64,000 nucleotides of DNA from Ahaetulla prasina (lineage: Eukaryota; Chordata; Lepidosauria; Squamata; Colubridae), in the NCBI RefSeq assembly GCF_028640845.1, contig NC_080539.1, positions 368,918,733-368,982,732 of the forward strand. The letters run 5' to 3'. Position 1 is the stretch's first letter. Every line of letters starts with the position of its first letter. Position numbers and translations under genes: made by a program. The notes under the pieces were generated by a model that made no database searches, had not been told where the DNA came from, and worked only from the letters and a program-made list of their open reading frames with translations. Shown here piece after piece: positions 1 to 9,806 of the stretch.

Positions 1-284
1 AACGCCAATTACAGGAAGGACAAATTCACAGCGATAGCCTCACCTAACCTCTGGCTCCCACGCCCAGGGTTTGTTTGCCAAATTCAACATAGATGAAAAC
101 CGCAAGCGCAGGTAGGAGAACCAAAGGTAAAGAACTAAAAAAGATTGCAGGCACCAAGATTAGACTCGGCTGGCGGGGGGTGGGGGGATGTTTCCCTTTG
201 TGGGATTTGAAGAATTTTACGAATTGTTTTGATGACACTATCCAGAAATAATAGTGAGAATGTCCATTTACGATTAATCGAATT
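1..284. other. Unassigned sequence
   Basis: No repeat family or coding signal is recognised. There is a G-rich run near 172-188. The Sauria SINE starts near 285. Confidence 0.4.
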
Positions 285-339
285 GTGGGGGCAGTGTGAT
301 GACCCAGCAGTTAAAATGCTGGGCTTGTCAGCTTGAAAG

Positions 340-903
340 TGTTGTGGCTTGTCAGCCACCGTCCCCTCCAGCAGCCGAATAAGAGGAGGAGGAGGAGGAG
401 GAGGAGGAGGAGGCGGCGTGGGAGCCAGGGTCAGCATCAAGGCAACCTGAGAGCTCAGAGGGCAAAGAGGGAATGGAGCTGGCAGAGAGAGAGAGAGAGA
501 GAGAGGCGGAGTCTGGGCCGCCCGTCAGCCCTCAGATGGAGAGTCAACAACCCCGAGGTCTGGAAGTGGTGGTTGAGGAAGAGGAGGAACATCTGGGTCC
601 AGTGCCTGATGTGTGGATGCGCAGAAGGCAGAGGAGAGGAGAGCAGTGGAAATCTATGGGCTGGTCCTTGGGACGGAAGAGCCACCAATGCTAGCTAGGC
701 CCCACCCTAGCTTTGGTGATAAAAGGTGGGGGGGGGGCGGAGCTGAATAGATGTGGCAGACAACTATTTATCTCCTGGTCGAACAGACTTCTTAGCCTGT
801 GGTGAGAGAGAAACTTTTTGCTGGGGTTGCCGGTGCGCCTAATAAAGGAATCATTGCTTCAACTACAGAGGGTTTGTCGTGTTTGGGGAGCTGGGTCAGA
901 ACA
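340..903 (+). mobile_element. Solo LTR, family A
   Basis: This 564 bp element begins TGTTGTGG and ends GAACA. It is flanked by a perfect 5 bp duplication GAAAG (335-339 and 904-908) and inserted in a Sauria SINE. It has a GATAAAAGG TATA-like box near 718 and an AATAAAG polyadenylation signal near 841, which sets the + orientation. No internal retroelement region is attached, so it is a solo LTR. Purine-rich GAG and GAGA runs inside it create chance reading frames. Related copies lie at 30165-31211 and 55440-55960. Whether the family is ERV or Gypsy cannot be decided from the LTR alone. Confidence 0.85.
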
Positions 904-1007
904 GAAAGCCAGCAGCCCAGGTTCGAGACCCAAGCACCACTGTGACAGGTGAGCTCCTGTCCTCTCCCCAGCTCCCTGCCAATAGAGCAGTTCGAAAGCA
1001 TGAGAAT

Positions 1008-1237
1008 CAGGGGTGAAATTCAGCCGGATTCTATCCGGATCGCGCGATACGGTAGGGCCAACTGCGTGAAGCCCTGCCCACCTGCGCGGACATCCTGACG
1101 TCCCTTTTTGGCGATGATTTTCAGCCTCTGCGCAAGTGCAGAAGGCTTTCCGCATGCGTGGATGATGGCGTGGGTGAGCGAAGCTGGCGCGCGCGCATTT
1201 GCAAACCAGTAGGGAAGGTAAGTGAATTTCACCCCTG
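1008..1237. mobile_element. MITE-B, hAT-type
   Basis: The terminal inverted repeat CAGGGGTGAAATTCA is perfect at both ends. The 8 bp flanks ATGAGAAT and ATGAACAT match at 6 of 8 positions, as expected for an aged hAT duplication. It has no coding capacity and is inserted in the Sauria SINE. Confidence 0.8.
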
Positions 1238-1416
1238 ATGAACATGCGAGTAGATAAACAGGTACTACTTCGGTGGGAAGGTCACAGCGCTCCATGATGT
1301 CATGTTGGCCACATGACTGGGGAAATGCCAAGACTCAATAGCCCTGAAATGGAGGTGAGCAGTGCCCTCTAGAGTCAGCAACAATTAGCGGAGTCAAATC
1401 ATAACATAACATAATA

Positions 1417-1733
1417 TAATAACAGAATTGGAAGGGACCTTGGAGGTCTTCTAGTCCAACCCCTTGCCAAGGCAGGAAACTGTACACCATTTCAGACAAA
1501 TGGTTATCCAACATTTTCTTAAAAATTTCCAATGTTGGAGCACCCGCAACTTCTGCAGGCAAGTTGTTCCACTGATTAATTGTTCTCACTGTCAGGAAAT
1601 TTCTCCTTAAATCTAGGTTGCTTCTCTCCTTGATTAGTTTCCACCCATTGCTTCTTGTCCTGCCTTCAGGTGCTTTGGAGAATAGCTTGACTCCCTCTTC
1701 TTTCCACAAGGTCTCCTCAGACTTTATTAATCA
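1417..1733 (-). mobile_element. CR1-A LINE 3' fragment
   Basis: On the minus strand it encodes the CR1 ORF2 C-terminus, with readable phrases RRNFLTVRTINQWNNLP and LDNHLSEMVYS. The 3' end GGAAGGGACCTTGGAGGTC lies next to an AT-rich tail at 1395-1416. It is 5' truncated and non-coding today. Confidence 0.85.
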
Positions 1734-1831
1734 AAATAATTGTGGAACTTTAAAATAGGCTTGAAGTATCTTAAAATGACCCAACTGAACAATTGCAGTC
1801 TAACCCGCTTTGCCATCCCCTCCATCTTCTT

Positions 1832-2040
1832 ACAATCCTTGACTTATGACCACAGTTGAGCCCAAAACATCTGTCGCTAAGCAAGGCAGCTGTTAAGTAA
1901 GTTTTTGCCCCGTTTTATGAACTTTCTTGCCGTGGTTGTTAAGTGAATCGCTGCAATTGTTAAATTAGCCACACCATTGTAAGTTGAATCTGGCTTCCCC
2001 ATTGGCTTTGTCAGAAAGTCGCAAAAGGGGGTGACACGAT
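1832..2040. mobile_element. MITE-A fragment
   Basis: Shows the terminal motif CTTGACTTATGACCACA followed by internal phrases such as TTGTTAAGTGAATC and GGCTTCCCCATTG. The right half is missing. 1740-1831 is unassigned. Confidence 0.75.
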
Positions 2041-2085
2041 TCTAGGGCCTCCCTCTGCCGCCGCAACCCACCACTGGTTGAGACT

Positions 2086-2335
2086 CTAGAAAGAGTGCAA
2101 AGACCACCAACCAGGATGATTAGGGGACTGGAGGCTAAAACATACGATGAACGGTTGCAGGAACTGGACCTGGACTTGGCTAGTCTAGTGAAGAGAAGGA
2201 CCAAGGGAGACATGATAGCAGTCTTCCAATTCCTGAGGAGCTGCCACAGAGAGGAAGAGTCAACCTATTTTCCAAAGCACCTGAAGGCCAGAGAAGGAAT
2301 AATGGATGGAAACTGATCCAGGAGAGATTCAACCA
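2086..2335 (+). mobile_element. CR1-A LINE fragment
   Basis: Encodes the CR1 C-terminal phrases LERVQRPPTRMIRGLEAKTY and GDMIAVFQFLRS, then frameshifts near 2290. It is truncated at both ends. Confidence 0.85.
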
Positions 2336-2379
2336 AGAAATAAGGAGAATATATACATTTAAGGAGAATGCATACTTCT

Positions 2380-3073
2380 TAAAAAAGCTTTCCATTAACT
2401 TAGCAGAACCCCTAAGCATAATCTTTGAAAAAGCTTTCACGACCAGCTCCCTTCCCAAACTTTGGTCACTAGCCACGGTCATCCCTGTCTTCAAAAAAGG
2501 AGACCCCAGCCTAGTTGAAAATTACAGACCAATCTCTTTATGCTGCGTCACCTGCAAAGTAATGGAATCAATCATCAACCAATCCATTATCCTCCACTTA
2601 GAAACAACCAACCTACTCTCTAATAAACAATTTGGTTTCAGAAAAATTTTATCCTGTAATTTACAATTTCTCCACTGCAAAAACATATGGACTACAAATC
2701 TTGATCAGGGCAAAGCAATAGATGCAGTTTACATAGACTTCTGTAAAGCTCTGTGGTACATGACAAACTTCTCCTAAAACTAAAATCCTATGGCATCTCC
2801 GGACCCCTCCACAATTGGATAACGGCCTTCCTGTCAAACAGACAAGAAGTGGTCAAAATTGGCAATGCTCTATCAAATCCTGTTCCTGTCAAAAGTGGCG
2901 TTCCCCAAGGCAGTGTTCTTGGACCGACACTCTTCATATTATACATTAATGATCTCTGTGACCATATTATAAGCAATTGTGTTCTCTTCGCTGATGATGT
3001 TAAACTATTTAACACTACCAACAATATAGCTACCTTTCAAAAAGACCTTGACTTTGTGTTACCCCATTCCTAA
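2380..3073 (+). pseudogene. CR1-B reverse transcriptase fragment
   Basis: Reverse transcriptase polymerises cDNA at the nicked target. Visible motifs, in order: PVFKKGDPSLVENYRPISL, FGFRKILSC, a palm-like VYIDFCKAL, SGVPQGSVLGPTLFILYIND and the catalytic FADDVKLF near 2985-3010. A frameshift lies near 2755-2775, between KALWYM and LLLKLKSYGI. The N-terminal endonuclease and the C-terminus are absent. Inactive relic. Confidence 0.85.
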
Positions 3074-3183
3074 GAGGTCTGTAAGGGGCGTGCAGAAGAG
3101 CACCAAAGTGCCTACCGTTCCTGTCCTAATGTTCCCCTTGATTGTATCCAATTTCATATAGTTATTACATACTTATGGTTATA

Positions 3184-3695
3184 TAGAATAGAATAGAATA
3201 GAATTTTTTATTGGCCAAGTGTGATTGGACACACAAGGAATTTGTCTTGGTGCATATGCTCTCAGTGTACATAAAAGAAAAGATACCTTCATCAAGGTAC
3301 AACATTTACAACACAATTGATGGTCAATATATCAATATAAATCATAAGGATTGCCAGCAACAAGTTATAGTCATACAGTCATAAGTGGAAAGAGATTGGC
3401 GATGGGAACTATGAAACGATTAATAGTATTGCAGATTCAGTAAATAGTCTGACAGTGTTGAGGGAATTATTTGTTTAGCAGAGTGATGGCCTTCGGGAAA
3501 AAACTGTTCTTGTGTCTAGTTGTTCTGGTGTGCAGTGCTCTATAGCGTCGTTTTGAGGGTAGGAGTTGAAACAGTTTATGTCCAGGATGCGAGTGATCTG
3601 CAAATATTTTCACGGCCCTCTTCTTGATTCGTGCAGTATACAGGTCCTCAATGGAAGGCAAGTTGGTAGCAATTATTTTTTCTGCAGTTCTAATT
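3184..3695 (-). mobile_element. S-type CR1-clade LINE 3' end
   Basis: Minus-strand copy with a short (ATTCT)n tail at 3184-3204 and the tail-proximal phrase CTTGGCCAATAAAAA. The minus strand encodes the ORF2 end (LPSIEDLYTARIKKRAVKIF to FFPKAITLLNK). Confidence 0.85.
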
Positions 3696-3738
3696 ATATG
3701 CTTATATATCGTATAGTCATTTCATGCTTATGCTTATA

Positions 3739-3860
3739 GAATAGAATAGAATAGAATTTTTTATTGGCCAAGTGTGATTGGACACACAAGGAATTTGTCT
3801 TGGTGCATATGCTCTCAGTGTACATAAAAGAAAAGATACGTTCATCAAGGTATTATATAT
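3739..3860 (-). mobile_element. S-type LINE tail, very short
   Basis: Only the last ~120 bp of the family and a three-unit ATTCT tail are present. It sits about 45 bp from the neighbouring S-type copy, in the same orientation. Confidence 0.75.
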
Positions 3861-3948
3861 ACTGTATTATATAATATATAATATATTATATATATTATAT
3901 ATACAGTATTATATATACTGTTGTGACAAATAAATAAATAAATAAATT

Positions 3949-4140
3949 TTTCTGACAGTGAGAACAATCAACCCATGGAACAGAAGTTGCCTTCAGAAGT
4001 TGTGGGAGCTCCATCACTGGAGACTTTCAAGAAGAGACTGGACTGCCATTTGTCAGAAATGGTGTAGGTCTCCTGCTTGGATGGGGAGTTGGACTAGATG
4101 GCCTCCAAGGTCCCTTCCAACTCTATTCATCTGTTAAATA
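3949..4140 (+). mobile_element. CR1-A LINE 3' end
   Basis: Encodes the last ORF2 residues (NNQPMEQKLPSEVVGAPSLE-like) and ends at CCTTCCAACTCTATTC. 5' truncated. Confidence 0.8.
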
Positions 4141-4229
4141 CTGATCTGTTGTTTTTAAGATTGCCGATTAATGCACAAATGCCCGCCAGGCCCTTGTGGT
4201 GTGTAAGTGTAGAGCTAAGGAACTGACAT

Positions 4230-4395
4230 TTTATTTATTTATTTATTTATTTATTTTGTCAAACACATACTAAACAATATATGTAAGTATAAGCATGAAA
4301 TAAACACGCAAAATGAATAACTTTTGTATTGTGGTTTTTTTACTTGGCTGTAAACCGCCCTGAGTCCTTCGGGAGAAGGGCGGTATTTGCATTTT
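4230..4395. mobile_element. CR1-B tail (-) followed by L2 3' end (+)
   Basis: 4230-4305 is the minus-strand CR1-B terminus, with (TTTA)n then TTTTGTCAAACACATAC. 4310-4395 is the L2 3' end with the hairpin CCGCCCTGAGTCCTTCGGG / GAAGGGCGG. 4141-4229 is unassigned. Confidence 0.6.
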
Positions 4396-4683
4396 TTGCA
4401 TTTGCATTTATTTGCATTTATATCCCGCCCTTCTCCGAAGACTCAGGGCGGCTTACGCTATGTTAGAAATAGTCTTCATCCTATTTGTATATTTATATAC
4501 AAAGTCAACTTTTATTGCCCCCAACAATCTGGGTCCTCATTTTACCTACCTTATAAAGGATGGAAGGCTGAGTCAACCTTGGGGCCTGGTGGGACTAGAA
4601 CCTGCAGTAATTGCAGGCAGCTGTTGTTCATAACAGACTGCCTTAGCAGTCTGAGCCACAGTCTGAGCCACAGAGGCCCAGGT
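4396..4683 (-). mobile_element. tRNA-derived SINE with L2-like tail (SINE-L2)
   Basis: The minus strand has a tRNA-like head (box A TGGCTCAGACTG region near 4665, box B GGTTCTAGTCC near 4600) and an L2-like 3' end CCGCCCTGAGTCTTCGGAG (4425-4445). The 3' end matches the L2 copies in this window, implying L2-driven mobilisation. Confidence 0.8.
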
Positions 4684-4780
4684 ATAAAAGTTGAAATAAT
4701 AAATAAATAAACAAACAAACATTAGGACAGGAACGGTAGGCACACCGGTGCTCTTATGCATGCCCCTTATCGCTTGGAAA
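4684..4780 (-). mobile_element. CR1-B LINE terminus
   Basis: Contains AGGACAGGAACGGTAGGCAC, the reverse complement of the family 3' UTR, next to an AAATAAATAAAC run. Confidence 0.7.
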
Positions 4781-5235
4781 TAAGCCAGACGATGCATCTC
4801 ACTTTCATAGTTGGGTGCCAACCAAGGGGCGGAGCTCCCGGCTGAAGGGGGAGGAGCTTAGCAGCTTAACTCCCACCCAGAAAACTTTGCTTCTCCTTTC
4901 GTCTTTGCCTAGCCCTGAGCAAGGTTGACGGCTCGACAATTGTGGTAGCGCTGGAAACCTTCCAACGACATGTATTTGTCCTAAAGAAACTTGCCCTCTT
5001 CCGTCATTTGTTTTTCTCCCTCCTGGGAAGAAAAGGCAAACATTTGCTTGGGTTCTTAAACTCTGGCATCTACCTTTGCCAAACCAACAATTACCGTATT
5101 GCTTCTGAAAGAGCCTCAGCGGCTGGATCCTGCCAGACATGGCGGGCACGGTAGGAACAGGAGAGAGAGACAAAAGGGATAAAGATAAAGGCAAAAGATA
5201 AAGAATCCCGTCTACTTTCCCCCCCGTGGAGAAGG
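4781..5235. other. Unassigned, apparently single-copy
   Basis: 455 bp with no recognised repeat. It has a GC-rich start (GGGGCGGAGCTCCCGG near 4826) and mixed composition after that. No convincing exon is seen. Confidence 0.4.
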
Positions 5236-5690
5236 CGCTCCTTGAATTACGACCACAGCTGAGCTTCAAATTTTCGGTTGTTAAGTGAGTTTGTCCCATT
5301 TTACGATCTTCCTTGCCGCAGTTGTTAAGCAAATCGGGGAGTTGATTGGGTTAGTAACACGGCTGTTAAGTGAATCCTGACAGAAGGTCACAAAAGGGGA
5401 TCACGCAATAATACAAGAGCAACCAATAGAATTAAACTTAATGTCAACCGCTTTAATCTAGATTGCAGAAAATATGACTTCTGTAACAGAATCATCAGTG
5501 CTTGGAACACTTTACTTGACTCTGTGGTCTCTTCCCATAATCCTAAAAGCTTTAACCAAAAACTTTCTACTATTGACCTCACCCCATTCCTAAGAGGACC
5601 ATAAGGGGCGTGCATAAGCGCACAAACGTGCCTACCGTTCCTGTCCTATTGTTTTTCTTTCTTTTCTTTTTTTTCTTCTTATATATATAT

Positions 5691-6059
5691 ACGAACACGA
5701 AGCCAAACAGCAGCAGTGCAACTCACCAGCTCAAATCCCCCTGCAACTCAGACTAATCTGAGCACAATCAAGCCCCCACCCAAACAGGACACACCCCCAG
5801 CCAATCAGAGCACAAAAAAACCCCCATCCAATCAGAGCACAGCCAAGCTCCACCCAATCAGTTCAAACCCCCACTAGCAGTTAAAAAGGAAGAAACAGCT
5901 GCAATCACACATTGCTCCCAGAAGCACGAAGCTGAAGCCTGAAGATGACGAATGAGACTTCGTCGAAACGTCGCCAAGACACTTCCAATTTTACCTGGGA
6001 GAAAACCCGAATAACCAAAGACCTACATACAAACACCCGCGAAAACCTTAGAAAACAAA
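5691..6059 (+). mobile_element. Penelope-like element terminal fragment
   Basis: Sits between two ATATATATAT stretches (5681-5690 and 6060-6070) that are continuous in other CR1-B copies. Contains repeated AATCAGAGCACA phrases (5800-5845) and a hammerhead-like core (5939-5972). PLE terminal repeats are known to carry hammerhead motifs; that and GAGAAAACCCGAATAACCAA (6000-6019) are the basis for the call. No coding region. Confidence 0.6.
5939..5972 (+). ncRNA. Hammerhead-ribozyme-like core
   Basis: CTGAAGA (5939-5945) matches the CUGANGA box. A 6 bp stem GACGAA/TTCGTC (5947-5952, 5959-5964) with loop TGAGAC follows, then GAAACGTC (5965-5972). This is the order of a minimal hammerhead with a very short stem III. 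One extra base (T5946) separates box and stem, and stem I is only ~2 bp (GC/GC), so activity is doubtful or would need a dimer. Confidence 0.5.
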
Positions 6060-6449
6060 TATATATATATGCTTATACCTCCTTATATTTCCTCATATAT
6101 ATGTTTATATACTATATAATCTTTTGTGTGATGCTTATATATATTGTTATGACAAAATAAAATAAATAAAATAAATAAAAAATAAAATAAATAAATGTGA
6201 GTCAGTTGCCAAGCGTCTGAATTTTGATCGTGTGACCAACAGGTGGCATGCTACAATGGTCGTAAATGTGAAAAATACTCACAAGTTATTTTTTCCATTG
6301 CCTCTGTAACTTAGAGCGGTCACTAAATTGAACTGTTGTAAGTCGAGGACTACCTATATCGACTGTTTTGAATGATGTGCAAATGCAGCTTCTCTCTGTG
6401 CGCCTGTTAATAGCTGTTTTGTCTGGGGAGTATATATATTAGTTGGAAG

Positions 6450-6954
6450 CAGGGGTGAAATGCTCCCAGTTCAGACAGGATTGTCCGATCCGGTAGCGAT
6501 GGCGGCGGGTGGTTCGAAGAACCGATAGCAAAAATCCCTGCCCCCGCCACCCATGCCCAGCTGAGGTTGTTTTTTTTTTTTTAACTTTTAAAAGCATTTT
6601 TTCTTCGGCCGAAAAAAATGTTTTTAAAAGAAAAGAAAAGCCTCTGACGATCAGGCAACTCAGCTGGGATTGCCAGAACCTTTTAAAAGTATTTTTTCTA
6701 CAATCTCTTCGGCCGAAGAGGTTGTAAAAAAAATGCTTTTAAAAGGTTCTGACGATCAGGCAACTCAGCTGGGATCATCAGAACCTTTTAAAAGCATTTT
6801 TTGTACTACCTCTTCAGCCGAAGAGGTTGTAGAAAAAATGCTTTTAAAAGTAAAAAAAAAAAAAAGTTGGGCACACCCACCCAGTCACATTACCCCACCA
6901 CCACCAAGCCACGCCCACAGAACCGGTAGTAACAAATTTTACATTTCACCATTG
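6450..6954. mobile_element. MITE-B, hAT-type, with internal palindromes
   Basis: Ends CAGGGGTGAAATG and CATTTCACCATTG, with perfect 8 bp duplications GTTGGAAG (6442-6449 and 6955-6962). Inside are nested inverted repeats of CTTTTAAAAGCATTTTTT around GGCCGAAGAGG. Non-coding. 6360-6441 is unassigned. Confidence 0.9.
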
Positions 6955-6989
6955 GTTGGAAGTAGATACGTATCCTCCAATGTTCCTCT

Positions 6990-7195
6990 GGCATAATTAT
7001 TATAATTATTACAATTATTATAATTATCACTATTATTATTAATTTTAATGGGGTTTTTATGGTTTTTATGTCTTTTAATTATGGGCCAAATTTAATAGGT
7101 TTTTAATATTGGTTTTAATTGTATTATATCTATTTATTGTTGGTTTTATCTGGCTGTAAACTGCCCTGAGTCCTTCGGGAGAAGGGCGGTATATA
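6990..7195 (+). mobile_element. L2 LINE 3' end
   Basis: AT-rich 3' UTR, then the L2 hairpin CTGCCCTGAGTCCTTCGGG / GAAGGGCGGT, leading directly into an AAT microsatellite. Confidence 0.75.
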
Positions 7196-7200
7196 AATTA

Positions 7201-7293
<93 letters not shown>

Positions 7294-7341
7294 TATAGAA
7301 TAGAATAGAATAGAATAGAATAGAATAGAATAGAATAGAAT
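7196..7341. repeat. (AAT)~31 then (AGAAT)~9 microsatellites
   Basis: The AAT run spans 7199-7293 and is almost pure. The AGAAT run spans 7296-7341. They sit between two inverted L2 3' ends, so they look like expanded tails meeting tail to tail. Confidence 0.95.
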
Positions 7342-7342
7342 A

Positions 7343-7455
7343 TTTTTATTTATAGACCGCCCTTCTCCCGAAGGACTCAGGGCGGTGTACAGCCAGGAAT
7401 AAAATACAGAAAGAAAACAACAATCCAAAACTAAAAACAACCCTTAAAAAACCTA
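7343..7455 (-). mobile_element. L2 LINE 3' end
   Basis: Minus-strand hairpin CCGCCCTTCTCCCGAAGG / CAGGGCGGT near 7358-7386, inverted relative to the L2 at 6990-7195. Confidence 0.75.
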
Positions 7456-7489
7456 TTCGATATTATCATCATCTGATCTGGGAAGAAAG

Positions 7490-7871
7490 CAGGGGTGGGC
7501 TTCAAAAATTTTAGCAAGGGGTCCTCTGCCCGGTTGCTGGGTGGGCGTGACCATGGTGGGCGTGGCCTAGACATCCTCACCATGGTGGGGGGGCGTTTTT
7601 GCCTTCCCCGATCTCTGGAGGCTTTCCTCAAGCCTCCGGCAAGGCGAAAATGACCTCCCCATCCACCGGAGGCCCTTTGGAAATGGGCCCGTTTCCGGCC
7701 TTCCTGAGCTTTCAGTAGGCCCGTTTTTTGCCCTCCCCGAGTCTCCGTATGCGCCCTGCACTTACCTGCATCCAAAACAGGCTGCATGGGGATTCCTGGG
7801 AGGGGCACGGTGGGGTGGGAGGGGCCAGCTAGGAAGTGGGATTTGGGGGTTCTCTGAACTGCCCAGAATCT
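7490..7871. mobile_element. MITE-G, nonautonomous element
   Basis: Starts CAGGGGTGGGCTTCAAA and shares its body (GGTTGCTGGGTGGGCGTG, ACTTACCTGCATCCAAAAC) with 56330-56995, where the right end GCAGCCCACCCCCTG is kept. The right end is lost here. Probably hAT-like from its ends; no duplication is visible. Confidence 0.65.
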
Positions 7872-7884
7872 ATCGATCATCGAT

Positions 7885-8415
7885 CAGAATAGAGCTGGAA
7901 GGGACCTTGGAGGCCTTCTAGTCCAACCCCCTGCCCAGGCAGGAAACCCTACTCTATTTCAGACAAATGGCTATCCAATCTCTTCTTAAAAACTTCCAGT
8001 GTTGGTGCATTCACAACTTCTGGAGGCAAGTCGTTCCACTGATTCATTGTTCTAACTGTCAGGAAATTTCTCCTTAGTTCCAAGTTGTTTCTCTCCTTGA
8101 TTCGTTTCCACCCATTGCTTCTTGTCCTGCCCTCAGGTGCTTTGGAGAATAGCTTGACTCCCTCTTCTTTGGGGAAGCCCCTGAGATATTGGAACACGGC
8201 TATCATGTCTCCCCTAGCCCTTCTTTTCATTAAACTAGCCAAACCCAAATCCTGCAACCTTTCTTCATATCTCCAGGCCTTTAATCCTCTCAGTTGTTCT
8301 TCTTTGCACTTTTTCCAAAAGTCTCAACATCTTTTTTGTACTACGGGGACCAAAACTGGATGCAGGAATCCAGGCGTGGCCTTACTAAGGCTTTATAATA
8401 CTTCACTAATACTAA
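7885..8415 (-). mobile_element. CR1-A LINE 3' half of ORF2
   Basis: The minus strand encodes RGDMIAVFQYLRGFPKEEG and LDSHLSEIE, the CR1 C-terminus. Divergence grows toward 8415. Confidence 0.9.
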
Positions 8416-8726
8416 GCTAATACTTCACGTGATTTTGAACCGAGCTGGAGTGGGTGGGCTTCACTGAAATGCCATTTGCTGCATCTCCACCCTGGAGAAC
8501 GTTTCAACATGGTGGAGATGAGGTTATGTGAACACTCAGCTTTGGTTCAAAAACACCGGTCTTCCATCCCCTGCAGCAGCCCCACTTCTGGAAGAAAGGT
8601 TCTTCCCTACTCTGATGAAGGCCGAGAACGGACCATGGTTTGCAAGCCAAGACTGAGTTCTTGCCATTTCTTGTCCTGCAAATCAATCAATCAATCAACC
8701 GGGGAATCAGGTAGTGCTTGATTTTA
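8416..8726. other. Unassigned
   Basis: About 310 bp without a recognised family, apart from a (CAAT)n-like run near 8680-8698. No exon signal I would defend. Confidence 0.4.
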
Positions 8727-9560
8727 TAACCATTCACTTGGTGACAATCGAGAGTTACGACGGCAGTGGAAAAAATTGACTTAGGACCGTTTTTCACACT
8801 TACAACCGTTGCAGCATCTCCAGGGAATGATCAGAATTTGAATGCTTGGCAACTGGCTGGTATTTATGACGGTCCCTTGGGTCACGGGATCCGCCTTTTG
8901 CGACCTCCTGACAAGCAGAGTCAGTGGGGAAGCCAGATTCGCTTAACAACTGGGTTGCTAACTTATCAACTGCAGTGATTCACTTAACAACCGGGGCAAG
9001 AAAGGTTGCACAATAGGGTGAAACTCACTTAACAACTGTTTCCCTCAGCAACAGAAATTTGGGGCTCAACTGGCATAGGTCCATGGCATAGGACCAGGTT
9101 ACTTACGGGACCGCCTACTGCCGCCAATAGCCTCCCATCGACCTGTGCGCTCCCACAGGGAGGGTCTCCTCGGGGTGCCGTCAGCTAAACAATGTCGGCT
9201 GGCGGCCCCCAGGGGAAGAGCCTTCTCTGTGGGGGCACCTACCCTATGGAACGAACTGCCTCTGGGGCTACGCCTTCTTCCCGACCTCCGGGCCTTTAAG
9301 CGCGAGCTCAAGACTTTTTTGTTTCAACGAGCAGGGTTGGCCTAAGAGTAATTTTTAATTGAGTGGTTTTATTTCTTGTTATTTTAATATTCGGCCTTAC
9401 GGTTTCAGATTTTTAAATTTCAAATATTGTGTTTTAATTTTTGTATATGTCTTTTTAACTTGACTGTAAACCGCCCTGAGTCTTCGGAGAAGGGCGGTAT
9501 AGAAATGTAAATAATAAATAAATAAATAAACTGTGGTCATAAGTCGAGGCGTGGTCGTAA
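8727..9560. mobile_element. MITE-A interrupted by L2
   Basis: 8727-9076 and 9531-9560 are the two parts; the right terminal stub reads GTGGTCATAAGTCGAGG. The interruption is the L2 at 9079-9530. Confidence 0.8.
9079..9530 (+). mobile_element. L2 LINE 3' end with ORF2 C-terminus
   Basis: Encodes AKQCRLAAPRGRAFSVGAPT and LWNELPLGLR, the conserved L2-clade C-terminus. Then the 3' UTR, hairpin CCGCCCTGAGTCTTCGG / AGAAGGGCGG and AAATAAATAAATA tail. Confidence 0.85.
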
Positions 9561-9801
9561 GAAGAAGTGGTTTTTTTTTTCTGATGGAGAACTGCTGCCG
9601 ATCAGAGGTGGCAATTCTAAATTATTTATTTATTTATCACATTTATCTAGTCCCACTGTCATTTATTTATTTGTTATATTTTTTGATTTATTTATTACTA
9701 TCATTTATTTATTTGTTGTTTATTTATTTATTAGTCACACTGGTGAAGCAGGTCTGGGCAACTTCCAACATGATAAAAGGACAATATCAAATACTTATAA
9801 T
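9561..9801. repeat. AT-rich low-complexity, (ATTT)n
   Basis: TTTATTTATTT runs at 9620-9735, then mixed sequence. Nothing coding. Confidence 0.6.
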
Positions 9802-9806
9802 TAAGA

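Larger units (their letters stand above)
285..1400 (+). mobile_element. Sauria-type SINE, split by an LTR and a MITE
   Basis: A tRNA-like head lies at 290-339. The box-B-like GGTTCGAGACC sits just after the LTR, near 921. The body, with GGTGAGCTCCTGTC and GCAGTTCGAAAGCA, resumes at 1238 after the MITE and ends near CTCTAGAGTCAGCAAC (1370). Removing the LTR (340-903) and the MITE (1008-1237) makes the SINE nearly continuous. Sauria SINEs are tRNA-derived and thought to be moved by BovB machinery. The family is clear from the head, body and 3' part; exact ends are approximate. Confidence 0.75.
2345..3945 (+). mobile_element. CR1-B LINE, internally deleted, with S-type insertions
   Basis: Carries part of the reverse transcriptase (2380-3060). 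It then jumps within a few bases to the family's 3' UTR (ACCCCATTCCTAAGAGG, 3061), so the ORF2 C-terminal region is deleted. The 3' UTR continues to an AT-rich stretch and a TGTGACAAATAAATAAATAA tail at 3922-3945. Two S-type tails (3184-3695 and 3739-3860) interrupt it. Confidence 0.75.
5406..6195 (+). mobile_element. CR1-B LINE 3' end, interrupted by PLE
   Basis: Encodes the last ORF2 residues (FNLDCRKYDFCNRIISAWNT, LTPFLRGP then stop near 5601), the 3' UTR phrase GTGCCTACCGTTCCTGTCCT, and after the PLE the remaining UTR and an AAATAAAATAAATAAA tail (6156-6195). Confidence 0.85.
5236..6359. mobile_element. MITE-A, interrupted by CR1-B
   Basis: Left half 5236-5405 and right half 6196-6359 join in register. 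The right terminus GTAAGTCGAGGACTACCT is intact and next to TA. The interruption is a CR1-B LINE carrying a PLE fragment. Confidence 0.85.

Noticed and set aside
333..698. 121-codon arginine-rich frame
   Set aside because: GAG-repeat translation inside LTR-A.
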